A stretch of 64,000 nt of DNA from contig JASJOG010000418.1 of the NCBI GenBank assembly GCA_030142905.1, positions 40,001 to 104,000 on the forward strand, read 5' to 3'. The DNA comes from Heliopora coerulea. Lineage: Eukaryota; Cnidaria; Anthozoa; Scleralcyonacea; Helioporidae. Of the stretch, positions 34,002 through 49,000 are shown in pieces; position 1 is the stretch's first letter, and each line of letters starts with the position of its first letter. The notes under the pieces are model-generated. The model worked only from the letters and a program-made list of their open reading frames with translations. It did not search any database and had not been told where the DNA came from. The translations under genes and the position numbers were made by a program.

Positions 34002-37000
34002 GTACGGCTCTAGGAATGGAAAGGTATTAAATAGGTCTTTGCTAGCGTTGCACGAAATGCCATGTTGTGTTGTCTAAATCTAAACTGGCACTTCGCTGCC
34101 CGTTTGAAAATTGACTACGCTACACGAGAACATCTGTGAAGCTCTAAGGTTTTTGTTTTGAGGTAAACGGCAGAACCTGTTATTGAACGCTCACATGTGT
34201 ACTGCTTCGTTTCTCGTCATGAGTAAACGCTTCTCTTGTATGAAGGCGTTCATATTAATCTGTCCACAAATTTTACTGTTGCTCTTAAGTCTGTACGTTT
34301 TTGCGTTTCTTTTGTTGATTACTACTTACGAAAGGCATCAATCTTAGCGGAGGCATATTTTTACTCATGCATACTAATAAACCATTAGGATTAAACCTTG
34401 AAAGGGATTGGAAGGTTTCATGCGGAGAACGTCAACTGTGTCGGTCTTGTTCCAAAGCATTCTTTGCAACGGCTCACTGCTTGTAATCTGTTTTGTAAAG
34501 AGGGAAAACCCGTCCATGTTCTGTGACAAGAGTTCTGCGAAAGAGTTCTCTTGTCTGAACGCCAGCTGTTAATCGTTCTAAGGTGATTTACGATAGAGCG
34601 TGCTATGATTCTAGATTTCTTGCGAAAAGCTCAGGAAAAATAGGCATTCTAAAACATTAAAACTGACTTAATTAAATCTCTGTCAAATGGATTTTTGATT
34701 GTATCGCAGGCAAACCACAGAAATCTATAAAAGCTCTTTGTGTAATAATTAACGGAGAGAAAGTTTTTATAACGAGACATACCTGCACTAACAACTATTA
34801 ATTTACAGGTGGTGTTATTGTACGTTCAAACCAGATCTTGACCGTAAAACGGTTAAAAAGACCCATAAACACCACAAATAAAAACGTATCAATTTGTAAC
34901 CTCAACCTGTCCAGTTCTATTCCATTATATTGCATTCTCCAGTGAGATTTGCATTGTACAAATGTTAGTACATTTAAAGAATGAACTTTTTGGTACATAT
35001 TTATCAAAACAGGTCTGGTTACTGACCGTTGAACTTTGAATGTGCTTAAATATTTATCAGGTCTTTCTCTTTTTAATTAAAAAGCTAAGACAGTTTGGAA
35101 GCGGCAATGACTTCAGGCTAGTCTGTATTTTTGTCTTTCTAATTTCCCATATTAATATTTTTGAATGTACCTGGTCTGATTGGTTTGCTCTCTTTAGACC
35201 ATGCAGTTTGCCACGGCATTGCATAACTTGCACTTTCTAACTATTATGGGCAGCTGTCCAACTTTAATTCCGGAAAAAACCCAGAAAGGTCATGTACGTG
35301 TCAGGTGCTATTTAAGCGTCATGTTTTCCGGCAGAAACATTTCTTCGAATTTGTCAAGATGCCAGCAGGTTATTACAGACATGAGAAATTTTGTCATTCA
35401 AAACATTTTTTCATTTATTTTCAAGAAGCACTCTTCAAGTTTTCTGCCAGATGGTTTTTATATGGTTTCAAGAGAATGGTCCGGTGTTTGCCAATGACTG
35501 TATCAAATTTTCAAGTTGGTTTTGTCATATGTACAATAGTAATTTCTTTAACCAGGCATTTCTACTTTGCCCAAGCCAAATACTTTCTGATGATGCTTGT
35601 TTTAGTGATGTTAACGATAAAAATAAGATCATTGACATGAGTGCATTCCTTAAATTCTCATATACACGAATAAAATGTCACCTGTCACTTGGAGATAAAT
35701 TGGTTGGATTTCTAAGACAGAACCTGTCTGTAGGGTATTTCTTGACACTTTCTTATTAATCCTAGAATTTCTGTTGACATGAATATCTTGCTGATGATAA
35801 TCAGTTTTCTTAACTGCTATCTAGGGATTCTTTGATCAGAGATTAAAAGTTGGAAATGTTTTTGTTTTGAATGTCTTCCAAACAGGAAGATTGATGTCAG
35901 TATGGTCTCTTTGTGAGCTTCTCCAAGTTCTTTCAACTAATGAATTCTCGTATAAGACACATTGTTTTGTTTTTTTCTCTGTGTCGTCTTGTTACGTTAT
36001 CTGAGGTTGGCATAAACAATAATGCCGGTGGTGAACCCTGTAGTTACCAAAGACTTTACAAGCAATATCCAGTTCCTTGAGATGTTAATTCTTTCTTATT
36101 CCCACATCTAAATCTTTATCATGGTTAATTAGGGATATACTGTGTGTGCCAAGCAGAATTTAAATTCAAGTGACTTGAAGATGAACAAAATATTCAAAAT
36201 CAACATAGGCACACTGATGATACACTTTTGGTATATTCATTTTCAAAGACTTGTTTGAGTCTAGTATTTTTCCCACAGTGTTAATACTGGGTGATACAGT
36301 ACATTATGTTTTTATTACTTATGGTTTCTGTACTTGTAAGTCAACAAGTGTCATAATACTGGTCGGTCGGTAGGTAGAAAGAAGGTTGCCATCTCGTTTT
36401 TATCCTTTAATTCATAGTTCTTATTGCTGCTCATTTTACTGCTGCCAGATTTCTTTTAAGTCAACATTATAGTTGCCACCTCTTGAAGTTTCTACTTCTG
36501 TTTTTAACCCATCAACAGACTGGGATTTACTCTGATGAATAAAGTCATCTGGTGTTTGCCAGAATAAAATCCAAAAGTGTGCCCTTGTCTTAAGGCAATT
36601 TGGAATTGTGGATTTTGGCACGTAGGTCAATCATGTTTTTTTTTTTATGACAATGCTGAGTAAAATAAATAAGGATCTTAATATGTACAATTCTTGCCCA
36701 TAAACTGTTTTTTGGCTGTTTACGGAAAGCTAAAGGAGGTCAGCTGTTCAATCTGCCAATGTAGGTCTGAGGCTAGAACGGTCACATTTAGTCCGTGACA
36801 TTACCAGACATCTCCCTATCACTTACATCTGATTAACTGGTGTACAATTTTTAACTATGGATGAGGTTCAAGACTGCTCCTGCAGTTTGCAGAAACTGAT
36901 CTTTAGTCTTTGAACTTGTTTTAATGACATCTACGTCAAAGCCGTCTTATAATCTTAGACATTGCCAAGTACTTTGGAGAATTTTAAGTGTGTGAAGGGA

Positions 37001-40000
37001 TAAAGCAGTTCCCAGATACAAAAACATTTCAATCAACTTAGAAAAGGTCAGACGTCTTAGAGCAAACAATTAGGTTAAAGATATAAAATTAAAAGCGGTA
37101 AAGGGAGAGTCTACCTTTAAACCATCTATTTCCATTTGACAATATCTATACCCTGTATTTGAGTTGATGTGAATGAGCATTCTGCAGCAAGAGGAAGGAA
37201 GCAGAAACTCCCTGCAATGTTTTTCATGTGACTCACTGTAGCTGTTACATAATGAAATGTTTACTTGAAACTGGGAGACAGTGTCACTGTGATGCAACTT
37301 GAATGTGGGATAGCTGAGTTTAGAAGCATAATGAATAACTTGGTGATAAATCCTTGAGTATCTTAGTTACATGTACCTAGTCTCAGAGATTTATTTCCAG
37401 AAATTCATGATGAGAAAAAGTTTCATGAGATCTTCTTTGGTGGGCTGAGGCTCACGGAAACTAGACAAGAGTGACAAAGACAGATTAGTTTTAGACTAGT
37501 CAGAAGACATTAGCCAATGTAATGCACTGTAGGAGGCTGAGAAAACAGACATCCTTTCACTCCTTAACAAAGGACATATGTTTTCTCAGACTACATATTG
37601 CAGTAGGTAAACATCTCTTCTTATATTGGGATGATGTAATGTCTGATGCAACAACTGTTAAGCCACTAGAAAAAAAACTGGTTAAAAAAACTCTGTTACT
37701 CAGTGCCAACATCAGTGTCACTTGTCTCACAATGGCCTTGCATTGCATATAACATGTTTCAAACACAAAAGTTGTTGTTTCTAAATTTTGAGATATTATT
37801 TACAAGACCATACAACTTTTTTGACAAACTATTTTATTGACAAAACCATTTACTAAACTTAACCTTCCACTAGCATCATATGAAAATAATTGTTGCATTG
37901 TTAAGAACTTTTATAAAAGTACAAATATTGAGATACAGATAATCCAAATGCACTGATATTAATTGGCCTAGGAATGCAGTCAGTAGAATACAATCTGTAG
38001 GGAAAGCTTTGCACTGTATCAAGACTGAGAAGTATCTGTCGGAGAGTTAATAGCATAGTGTATGTGCTTTTGGATAGGTCTATACTTTGCTTAAGGATCA
38101 ATGGGGTTTGACAGCAACTTGGACATGGCTTTGAGTTCACCTGGTATAGGCTCTGCAAGAAAATCTGCTTTGATTTCTGATAAGATGGAAAAGTGGGAAA
38201 ACAACAAAAATTCTTACTTCAGTAAGACACCTAACCCATTACTGCATAAATGACCCTGTCTGCTTAAGGAAATTATCTGACAGCGGGAAGAAAATTCTAA
38301 AAGGCCACCACAGGCGACTATGAGTTAATGGCGGTAGTTTTTAACCAGTTGTGGCTCCCTCCTCTGCTAAGTGAAATCATCAAGCATTTGCCAAAATGAA
38401 GTTCTTACTGACCATCTGGGGTTCAGAAATCATTTTCTGAGTATGGAGCTTGAAGATCATTCATCTATCTTAACATGTATCCAAGCTCTCAAATTTCTCA
38501 AATCATAAACTGCCTTCATCATTATTAATATATAGTGGCTTCCGCTTAGGTCGCACATATATATCAAACTTGCACCTTAGCTCACCATTTGAGTCTTGGT
38601 AGCTCAATGGTTAGAGCGTCTCGCCAGTCATCAGAAGGTTGCGGGTTCAATCCCTGTCTGGGGCTCAGAAATCATTTTCTGAGTACAGAGCTTGAAGATC
38701 ACTCATCTATCTTAACCTCAACTTCTTGTCGCTAATGAACTGCAAACAGTGTTGTGTTCATCTTCTATGCTGTACTCCATAATATATCAATGTAGAGTTT
38801 AGAGGTACATTTTACTGCTAGGCACATCCACATGTGTTTGTTCTATAACAAGGAATTTAGTGTAACAAAAGGAACGTTGTTTAGGACAGATGTGGTTTGA
38901 CTTAAGAGAGCTTTGAAAATTAGAGTACTGTAGCATCAAACTATACCTGATTCCTCACCTAGCTGTGCTGGTAATTTGTGGGTATAAATAGACCTAGGCA
39001 ATGTTTATGTATCAGTCTGTCTGACGATGTCTTTGAAATAAAGACAAAATATCACGCAAATACCATAATTGTCTTGATTTTACTCAAATCTTGAGTTTTC
39101 AAGATGACTTTGATATTCGGAGACTGTTTTATCTTATATTTATACAGATATCTATCTATTGTTTTAAACCCAAAATTCCACTGTGTGGTCTCCATTAGTT
39201 TTTCTGAACATGTTATAATTCATAAATAAATTGATTTGACATTTGTGTAAAAGGTCTGTTATATCTTTATTTTGATATGATCTGTCATGTCATTATCTGA
39301 TGTCAGATTTTGATGTAATGCCAAGGGTTTATACAGAACTCCTGCTGACATTTATTGAATTCTCAGAGAGTTCTAATCTCATACTACATCTGGTCATCAT
39401 GTGTAGGGTAAGAAGCCAAGCTGACATTGAAATAGATGAACTGTTTGGTGATACAGTATGTCCATAGGTTACAGCATATATGAAAAACCTGATGAGTATA
39501 TAAATCTTCTTTAACAATTGTCTATAAGAAAGTCATCCTGAAACAATACAGCACATTGTCCTTTCGCATTTCTAGAACTAACTCATAGGTTTCCATTATG
39601 GAATCTCGTGATGTTATTGTTTAATATTGTGCCCAATATTACATGCAGTTTCCACCATCTCAAGGTTAAAGAACTAATTTACATTATTTTAAGGCTGAGG
39701 TTAACCTACCGTGGGATTATTCTAGTAAATGCTTTTTGAATTTCCTGCCACTTCAGCGATTGTTGTGTCTATGAAAGAGAAATGGAGCACCTATTTAAAT
39801 AAAGTGAAGCATGAGGTGTTGATCTAGCATACACTGTTATCTTACTCTTTTGGACAAGCTGTGGAAAAGCCCTCCAAAGAAACATTTTGAAATTTTATAA
39901 ATTTGGTTAGAAGAACGTGAAATGTCTTCTGGAGAGGATAAACAGGAGTCATGTCTGGTAATACCCTAGATAATACGAATTTCATTTTTATTCTTATATA

Positions 40001-43000
40001 CACAAAATCTCTTTATGTAAATAATCAGAATGGCACGTTTCAAATCCCTGAAGTACGCAACATTCATTCATATTATTGCTGAAAGTTGTTGATGAGGGAG
40101 CCAAATGGCACTTTTCTAGTATGTGTGTATTTCCGTTAAGTAATGTGGATTTGTCAGACTTCCTTGTCACCTAAGTCCTTAATGTACAGATTATAGTTCT
40201 GTCATGTTGTCACTGGATGTAATCACTGCAGTTATAATGTTTGGCAGCTCAAGAACAATTTCTGAGTTTCAAGATTTTAAAAATATCCAACTGTTGTGTC
40301 TGTTGATCTATCAAGCTTTCCAATAATTGTTTTGCTAATTGTTTTAAAGTAATTTCTGACAGGTTTATGTGATTATTGAAAAAGCCATCTAACAACAAAC
40401 TGTCAACTTTATGATGTCTGTTGTTCAAGTTACGTAATTCTGGACATTCCAGATGGAAAGCAAATTCTTGTAATAATCCAACCCTTGGAATTTCATTGTT
40501 CTGGATACCAATTCTGTATTACTTTACTGTCTACCCCATAGTTCACTCTTGATATCTATCAGACATCCTATTACATCCTCTTTTTATAGTAGTTAGGTAT
40601 TTAATCCAAGAATGTGAGTGTTAAGCTCAGGTGCAAGTTCAATATATATGTGCAACCTAAGCGAAAGCCACTGTATATTAATGACTGATGCAGATTTTGT
40701 TTGAGAAACGTGAGAGCTTGGATATATCTTAAGAGAGATAAATGATCATCAAGCCCTGTACTCAGAAAACAATTCTGAGCCCCAGACAGGGAACGAACCT
40801 GCAACCTGATGACCAGTGAGACGCTCTGAATGAGAGAATGTGAGTGTTAGTTTGTGAATTCTTGAAAACAATTGTGCAATGTGGATTGCTTCACCATTGT
40901 TTTTGTTCTGAGCTTTTTCAACTTAAACCCATTTGGCAGCAATATGAATGTGTCTGAGAAACAATTTATTAAAGAATACATTGTGCAACTATAATTGCAT
41001 ACATTATGATCCCAAAGCATGATGTCCATGTTAAACTTACTTTGAATGCAGTTCTAGAGGACTCATCATCAGGAAAGTTTAACCCATCTTGCAAAGATGG
41101 CCAAATCTTTTGAAGCATATTTTCCTTGTATGTCACTTAAAAATTTGCTAGAAATCTGAGGACTTGTTTTCCAGTGACAAGAAAAATAACACATAACTAC
41201 TGTGGTACCTGACATAGTTGTTGGCTTAAATGTCTTCATTTAAAGACTAAAGTAGTCTGTTGTTAGCATAGGTAAAAAAATTAAGACCATTTATGGATGG
41301 GAAAATGTTCCCTGCAATAGATTTGACTCTTTTCCACCCAGACATCTTCCTTCAACAAATAAAGTCATCTAACATCAGCCATTGTGTTAAGCACTTGACG
41401 TTCTTGTTGGAGTTCCTGGAAATAGATAAAACTTCTCTCACTATCATACTGGTGCAATTCTGTCTTAAGTTGCAATTTGTAGGAGTAGGATTGTTTCAAG
41501 ATGTTAGGAGTGTTGACCTACTGCTGGCATACGGGGGTGAATTTAAACTTGAGCCTACTTCTGTAGTGTATCGATAATTTAGTCACTTGAAAAGTTATGC
41601 TGTAATTCAGTGCAGGTACTATATCAGAACATGAAAAATCTGTTACACTATTGCCACCATTCCTGCAAGGTTCTACTGGCAAATCATTGGTAAAGTCCAG
41701 TGACATACTGTATGGGAACCATACCTCATTGCAACATAATTCTGCTTATGGACTAATTACTTCAGAGGGGGATCATAGGAATCTTTACATCTCATGTATG
41801 TAATTATTGAGAGTAAAAGTCATGGAAGTTATCTTGGTTAGAAACAATTAGAAATTAATGACATGTTTGAAATGTTGACATCTATAATTTGTTGTTTTTC
41901 TGAAATCATCATACTTCAAGTCTTTCTGAGAAAATCTTTTCTTGTGCAAAAATACTGAGAATATCTCAATCACTGCACTGTATGAGTGCTTTCTGAGAAG
42001 GGACAAGTATCAAAAGTAGTTACTGGTGTATCTGTTGCTTGCTTGAATGTCTTACAGTACAATTACTACATTAGCAGCAACTGCTTGGAATTAGTTCAAC
42101 AAACAGAGCAAACAACAGTTCACTGGCATGTTACCATTACAGAGACCTGTTAAACTCAGTGTTGCAGCTTGCTTATCTATTGAAAAAACTCAATACTGGC
42201 AATCAGCAGACATTTGATTGCATCATTTGCTGTGATATATCTATTGAGTTCAAGACTTTCTTTTTTTTGAGCTATGAGATTTATAGCAGCTAGATCTATT
42301 CATTTTTCTTATTTTCAAAAGAAATTAACAAGTGTGTTTACATTGATCAATACTTGCATGTGCAACATAAACAACAGTCCATTTGCCCTGTTTGCTCAGC
42401 TCATGTTTCCATTATTTTAATTGTTACAATCTGTGCAATTACCAAGAGAGGACAATTTTGATCTTGGCAATGAAGATTAATGCAACATTGTGAATGGTGG
42501 AGCTACTGGTAGTGCATAAGCTTATGGTTTCTGTACAATCAAGAAATAGTTAGGACTTATATATGGAAATGGTGATATGGAAGTCAAGCTGAAGTGGAAG
42601 TAGTTGCAGGTTTAACGTAAATAAGGAATTAGAAAATAGAAATGTAGAATTGCATTTCTGTCTCTGTGAAAAAGTTTCAAATACATATGCTTTTCTAGTA
42701 AACACTTCAATGTTTCTGAAACTGGACTTTGTGGAAAGTAAGTTTGGAAAGAAAGTGTGCTTAACACTGCAATAAGTTTGTGGCAAGACTGAGGCTATAA
42801 AAGTTTTCTTTCTCATTGGATCTTTCTTGGATAAACATAGATATTTGATGTAAGTCTGATTTGTGCTTGTATTGCCACTCACCTGATGTCTGTGTGTATT
42901 CTGATATGATATTTGCTTGGCTAGACTTTTCTGAGGTTATGGTCTTAAGGAGAAGTATTCCAGTCATTCATACGGTCTGGGTTTCTGTTATCTATGTTCA

Positions 43001-46000
43001 TTTTTTCTTCTTTATCCATTATGCTTGCTGTGCATCTCCTGCATGGTTTTTAAGCTCTAACTTTATTTCATTCCTGTCAAAAAGCTATTTAGCAATTCAG
43101 CTTTTGTTTGAATTATTTTTTATTACCTCATGTAGTTGAGGAATTTTCTGGCTAGTTTTAAAGTTTTCTTAAAAGAATGCTAAAACATCAGTTGTATTGA
43201 GGTTCTTATCTTTTTGAGCAATAGTTACACTATTTTTAACATCACTAACTGCTGTTGTGGCTAGTCTTGTGTTATTTTGTGCTTTCGGGTTGACCACAAG
43301 CTTATCACGCAATCATCACCTGTGAGTGAAATTTCATCTTTTTTCATTTAACATTATATTCAACTTTGGATACCCTTTGCCCTTACTGCTAGTTTTACTC
43401 TTACTAATTCCAGTATGATTTAACATGCAAAAACACATTATAGGACAGTAGAGTGACTCTCAAAAACACAAACTATTATGGTTATTTGGTGTCTGTGGCT
43501 TCACTTGGCTCTCAGACTTTGAAGTATGATGATGTTTACCGTCTGAACTCATGAGAAGCACTCTCACCCTACCTGTTTATTAGGGTATGTTCTGTCCTTA
43601 TGTCTACATGATGTACTGTTTTTAGTTTGCCAATATTCCTTAATGGATATTTCTGAGGACATTCACATGGACTGGGTAGGTATTTAGTGGGTTTTGCTGT
43701 GAAAATTGGAACACTGACTTGCTATTTGTGTCTTTTTTATGTTTAGCTTTCTTTGTGTTGTAAATTAACCAACGGAAGCTGAGAACAAAATAAATGTCAT
43801 GTTTTGGTCAAAAGGTTGTGTCCATTGACAATAACGCTTGGGCTCTAGCTATGCAATATTTTTGTATTAAACAGTATGACAGAGGTGATATGAAACATAA
43901 AATATTGAAAGGACTAAATATTCCTGGATAGAATGCTGGCACCTGTGGGACTCAAACCATTCAAAGTGTTTGTAAGACTTTACAGAACTTCTAGTTGAAA
44001 ATATGTACGATGTTTGACAGGATCTTGACTGTTTGAATAACAGATTGTATTAACTGAAGACTTTTTAAGTTCAGAACTGAAAGAATAGAACATTCTGGAA
44101 TGAAGACTTGTCATGATTATTTCAGAAATATTGTAATGTGTGGGAAAAGGTTGGTAAAATTCCGAGATCTTACGTCAAATATTCATGGTATGCAGCCCAT
44201 TATTTTCCAATAATGTTTTTGTACAAGGCTTAGACCACTTATATTCCTTACTTTTTACAGTGTCTTGTGATAAATCTTTTGGTTTTCACTTTTGATTAAC
44301 ATTGGGACGTACAAATTAAATCTTTAACTCCAAGTTTTTATACAGTTCAGCCTATGCAACAGGAAAAAACATATATGAATGTCATAAGCTAATTCAATAT
44401 ACTTTGTGGTTCTAAGAAGTGATTAAGTCTGTGTAAAAATTCTTTCCCATATATAGTAAGAGCAGTCTATCCTGTTACCATGTAGTGAGGTTCTGTTAAT
44501 GTTGATAGATTAGTATCTGATTAAGGAGTCATATTTCTAGAGAAATTCTTTTTACATTTAACCACAGAGTAGTCATGGTGACTTCGTTTTATAGTTGCAC
44601 CATAAAGACTAACAATAAAAAAGGAACAGCAGGTTTCTATTCTGAGGACATAATTTGTTTTGTGTACAATATTGGAAAGCCAGACTATCTGGAATCTGAT
44701 TAAGAAATGTCTGGAACACTTGACATTTAACATGACAACAAAACCACTTTTCAACTTTTGACAGTGTTATTCTTGTTTCTTAAGCCAAGAATCCAATGGT
44801 TATACTCCATTTTTATGCAGTATGTATAACATTTCTACTTTCAGAGAGTTTTCCAATCTTTTTCTGTAATTTTGTCTGTTATAGTGATTTGCATATGGTA
44901 TGTTAATTATCTTTTCATGTGCCTCTTCAACTTGGCAGTTGTCCATAATTTCCTGTTTCTTTCAATGACTACTCACCATATTCCAAAGCCAGAAAAGCAG
45001 CAACAGAAATCTTCATCTCAATGCTTCTGAAGTTGACTGTAAGGATACTATCATGCACTGCATATGTAACCATGTGATGTGGGTTCATTTCTCTGTGATA
45101 ATGTTCAATGATTTGCATTTCATAGTTTGTGTATGTTAACGAGATTTGAGAGTGAGCAAGCACTGCATGGTGACGATGTTCAAGAAGGGGGTCAAGTATT
45201 TTTGGTTATTTATCAATAAAGTTCTCATAAATGTTGGTAGTCAGAGCCCTACAAATCTAAGCCTTATGTAGTATTGTTACATGTTATATTCAGTTTGAAA
45301 ACATGTCTGGGTATTGATGTCTGACTACTGAAAAGTAAGAAAGACAGTATGTAAACATTTTATCATGACGTCACATTTTCAGCAAAAGCATTTTGTCTTT
45401 CAGTGTTTATTTTATCATATTCGTAAGGTACTCTTTACAAGTCATTCTCTTAAATGTTGTATTTTCATGCAAACTGTGGTCTGTATGAAGCCAAGCAAGA
45501 CCATTCTCTGTTCTCTTAAAACAGTCAGGACAGGCAGTTTGCTTGCACTGACTTAAACACTTGCAACACTCAAGACCAAGTAAATCAATTTTATCATGTT
45601 GGAAATGTTATCTTTTTCTACTGGGTCCAATGTCTTAGCTTGCAAGTTACAAATGGACTTTAGAGTGAGTACTGTTTATGTATGTATGATATTTTGTTTT
45701 GTGCTGTCTCATGTCTATTGTTTCCTGCTCTTCCAACCTTATCAGTGGAATTTGCTTCTTACAAATACAGTTGCCTCAAATATATGATCTCTGAGATACA
45801 TAAGTAAAGTTTAGCCATAGTGTAGAAGTGAAATGCTTGGTAATGGAGTTAAAACTTACAACTAATAGTTTGTCTTGGAAGTAAAGAGTGATATGATCCT
45901 GGTGTGAAGACACCAAATTAAGAAAACACATTTTACTAGATAGCTAATGTAATCAATAGTATTGCAGCCAATATCTGAAGCCAGAAGTGTTTGACCATAT

Positions 46001-49000
46001 CCTTCTCAGACACCTCCCTCTGCTGAATGACATTGTCTTGCATTAGCCAAAACAGAATTCTAAAGCACCCTCTTTGGAGGGAAATGATTGATATACAGTT
46101 AACATCTGAAAATAATCTGGAAAAACTGGGGAACTAAGCAAATTTTTGCTCACGTTTTTAAAGAAAGTTACATTTATATCACATCCAAGCATGCTAACCA
46201 ATGATTTTTTTTGTTTGTTTGTTTTTTCTTTAATTTTTGTTAATCATTTATCTGTACGCACAGCTAATATCAATGTTCCATCAAGCTGGTATGAATAACC
46301 CTCAGCAAAGGCCCCAGTCAATAGTGATTTGCTGAGGTTGAAATAATCTAAAGAGATGCAATTCTGAGTTCACTAAAACTTTCACAGTGACAACTCAGCT
46401 TCTGTAATTTGTTTAGTTGGTTTCTTTGTTGTTAACTTTTTTTAAAAAAAGCTTTTTTAATCTCTCACTGCCATTGCATGTGAGTACAAATCTGCTGGTC
46501 AGTGCACAAATTAATTCTCTGGTCCAAGATCCCACAGAGATATTTAATGTTCAAATATGTAGCATACTAGTTCACAGATACTTGTTTTTAAGTCATTTGA
46601 CTTTTCTTTAATACTGCTGTTTTTGTATGGTGCATGGCACACAATATCCTCAATTTCTCTATGTCTCTTTGAAGCAGTCAATCTCAAGAATGTTCAAAAT
46701 CAAACCTAACCAAAACAGTTGCAGAACAGGTTGCAAGAAAATTGAAAGTAGTAAACAAAATAGATTATCTGGCAGTCTGCAGCAAACCTGTTTAAAGCTC
46801 TGAGCATGTGGTATTGTACCTATACATGTGTGTTCCATGGTAAATAGAAATAAAATATATTGACAATTAATATAAAGTATAGCAGAAATGAAAGCTGAGA
46901 TGCTGTGTAGGAAACTAAATAAAGTAGACGTTAGTGTGTGCACCTATGTGAGGTGTTACACACCACAGTTAACATCTGTTGGTCGAGGTGTTCAAATGTG
47001 AGGTGTTTTGTTGGTTAAATATTAGTTGTTAGCACATTTCTTTTTCTTTAAACTAATGGTTTTGGTGACTGTGGACGTGCTTTACTTTTTTGAGGGTTTC
47101 ATATTGAATTCTGGCTTACTTTCCTTATTTTTCAACCAGTGCAATCAATAGTCAACAATCTGCAATTTGTTTTGGATAGGCCGTTTTTGCTATACATTTC
47201 AAACATTTTGTATCCTGAGATTATGGTTGGTTGTTGAATCCTGGTTAGAAGTATGTTCTTTTCACTGGTATCTTGTAAAAAAAGTTGTCTTAAAATATAT
47301 TGTCATAAGAAAAATTGTATGAAAGTCACAATGTCCCAGGTAGTTTAACTATTCATTCTTTACTTGACTAGCTCAATATGGGCATTGTTTCCTGAAGGTT
47401 TCTTCTACTGTACCTTGTCAAACAACTAAATTTACTCTTGGTATTGACACCAGCTACTGTAACCAGTAAACTGTAGGTCCTCATGGACCTTGGAAATGCT
47501 TGGCAAAGGAGGGGTCATTGTTTCTTCCACAACTGTGAAACGAAGTATATTTAGATAGGTCACAAAGTTTTCTCCCATGATTCTTACATTTCCAGGAACT
47601 GGGTGCAGATGAACTACCTGGAACAAGCAAATACCTTCCATTTACACTGTGCTGTAAATTGCTAATGACTATCAAACTATCACTGAATAAAACCAACAGC
47701 ATGCAGCCACAGAGGCCAACGAAGCAGATTTATGATTGATAGTAGATGGCCTTGGGAGTGCTTAGCGGGAGAAAATGAAGTGATGTTTCAATTTGCTTTT
47801 ATCGTGAAACATGGGACATTTTTGTTTTACTTTTTCTAGGCAAAATGTGTGTGTGTGTGTGCCATATGCACCTTTATTTACTCACGTCTGCTACAACATA
47901 ACTCCATGGATACTTCCCTACCGCTAGTTCTCTCTAAATTAAAAATCGTTTCTCATCCCGTAAGAAGCTTGGATACTAGAAATGGTTTAAGCCACCACTC
48001 TACTTGAGACTTCATCCACCCAACCCTGCACCTGCTGACCAATTATCACCTCGTATCTCCAATGTCACTACTTCATTGGTAGCGTTCTTTTCTTTGTAAT
48101 CTAAGACGTTCACGTATAAAATGGCGTTCGACAACATTTTGTGGGAATGAATAACACAGATCAATTACACACACATTATTGTCTGATACCGCTTCCGTTA
48201 ATCCTCACACAACACACTGTCATTGTAATTAATCATCTAACATATCGTCATTGTAATAAGTTAATTTATTCATACTATAATTCCTATTTAAAGCCTTACA
48301 TTAATCACTTTGTAAACTGAAGATGGCATAAGTCTTGCCGAAACATGTCTTTAAAAAGTTTTCTCGTATTTTTGAAATTTATAAATTTCCTCAATAGTTT
48401 TTGGTTTCTGCATCTGGGGGGGACTGCACCAGTGAGCACTGGCCCCCTTTGGGGTATGAGTCCCGGTTGCAATTGACATTGGTACCTTGGGGGATCAGTT
48501 CCAGTTGCAATAGGCATCGAAGCATTTGAGGCATGAGTCCCCTTTACAATGAGCTAGGAAGCTGTGAGATATTAGTCTCAGGGAATTTATATGCTTTGAC
48601 TGTGTCATTAACTCTGGCAAATTGTGGTGTTTCATTGGTTGTAGAATTTAAACATTATATGTTTTCCCTAGTGGAAAATTATGCCAAGACCATTCTAAAG
48701 CATACCAAATTGTAATGTTAAAAGTTTAGCTGTGCCGTCTTTTCAAACCTTTAAATGAAACTTTGTCTCAGTTTAATCAACATGAGATACCTGTATGTCA
48801 TTTGTCAAAATTTCATCCCTTTAAAAGTAAATATTACGTACAGACTCATCATTAACCTTACGTTGTATGTGTTGATTGACGAAGACCAGACACTAAACTT
48901 ATGCTAAAAATCTGTTTAGAATAAATTTCGTCATTGAACAGTTTTGAATTGTTTCATAGACTTGATGTAACTGTCTCTCAAGTTTCAAATACTTTAGGAT

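Noticed and set aside
35201..35759. Three overlapping ORFs (98-122 codons) in different frames
   Set aside because: No frame shows a domain or usable splice sites, and being open in all frames points to AT composition and chance.
38591..38665. Functional tRNA gene
   Set aside because: A and B boxes are present, but the acceptor stem needs many G-U pairs, the anticodon arm is mismatched and the sequence belongs to a repeated SINE unit.
47432..47641. 69-codon minus-strand ORF that looks somewhat protein-like
   Set aside because: It is antisense in an intron, with no recognised family and no partner exons; the evidence is too weak to call.
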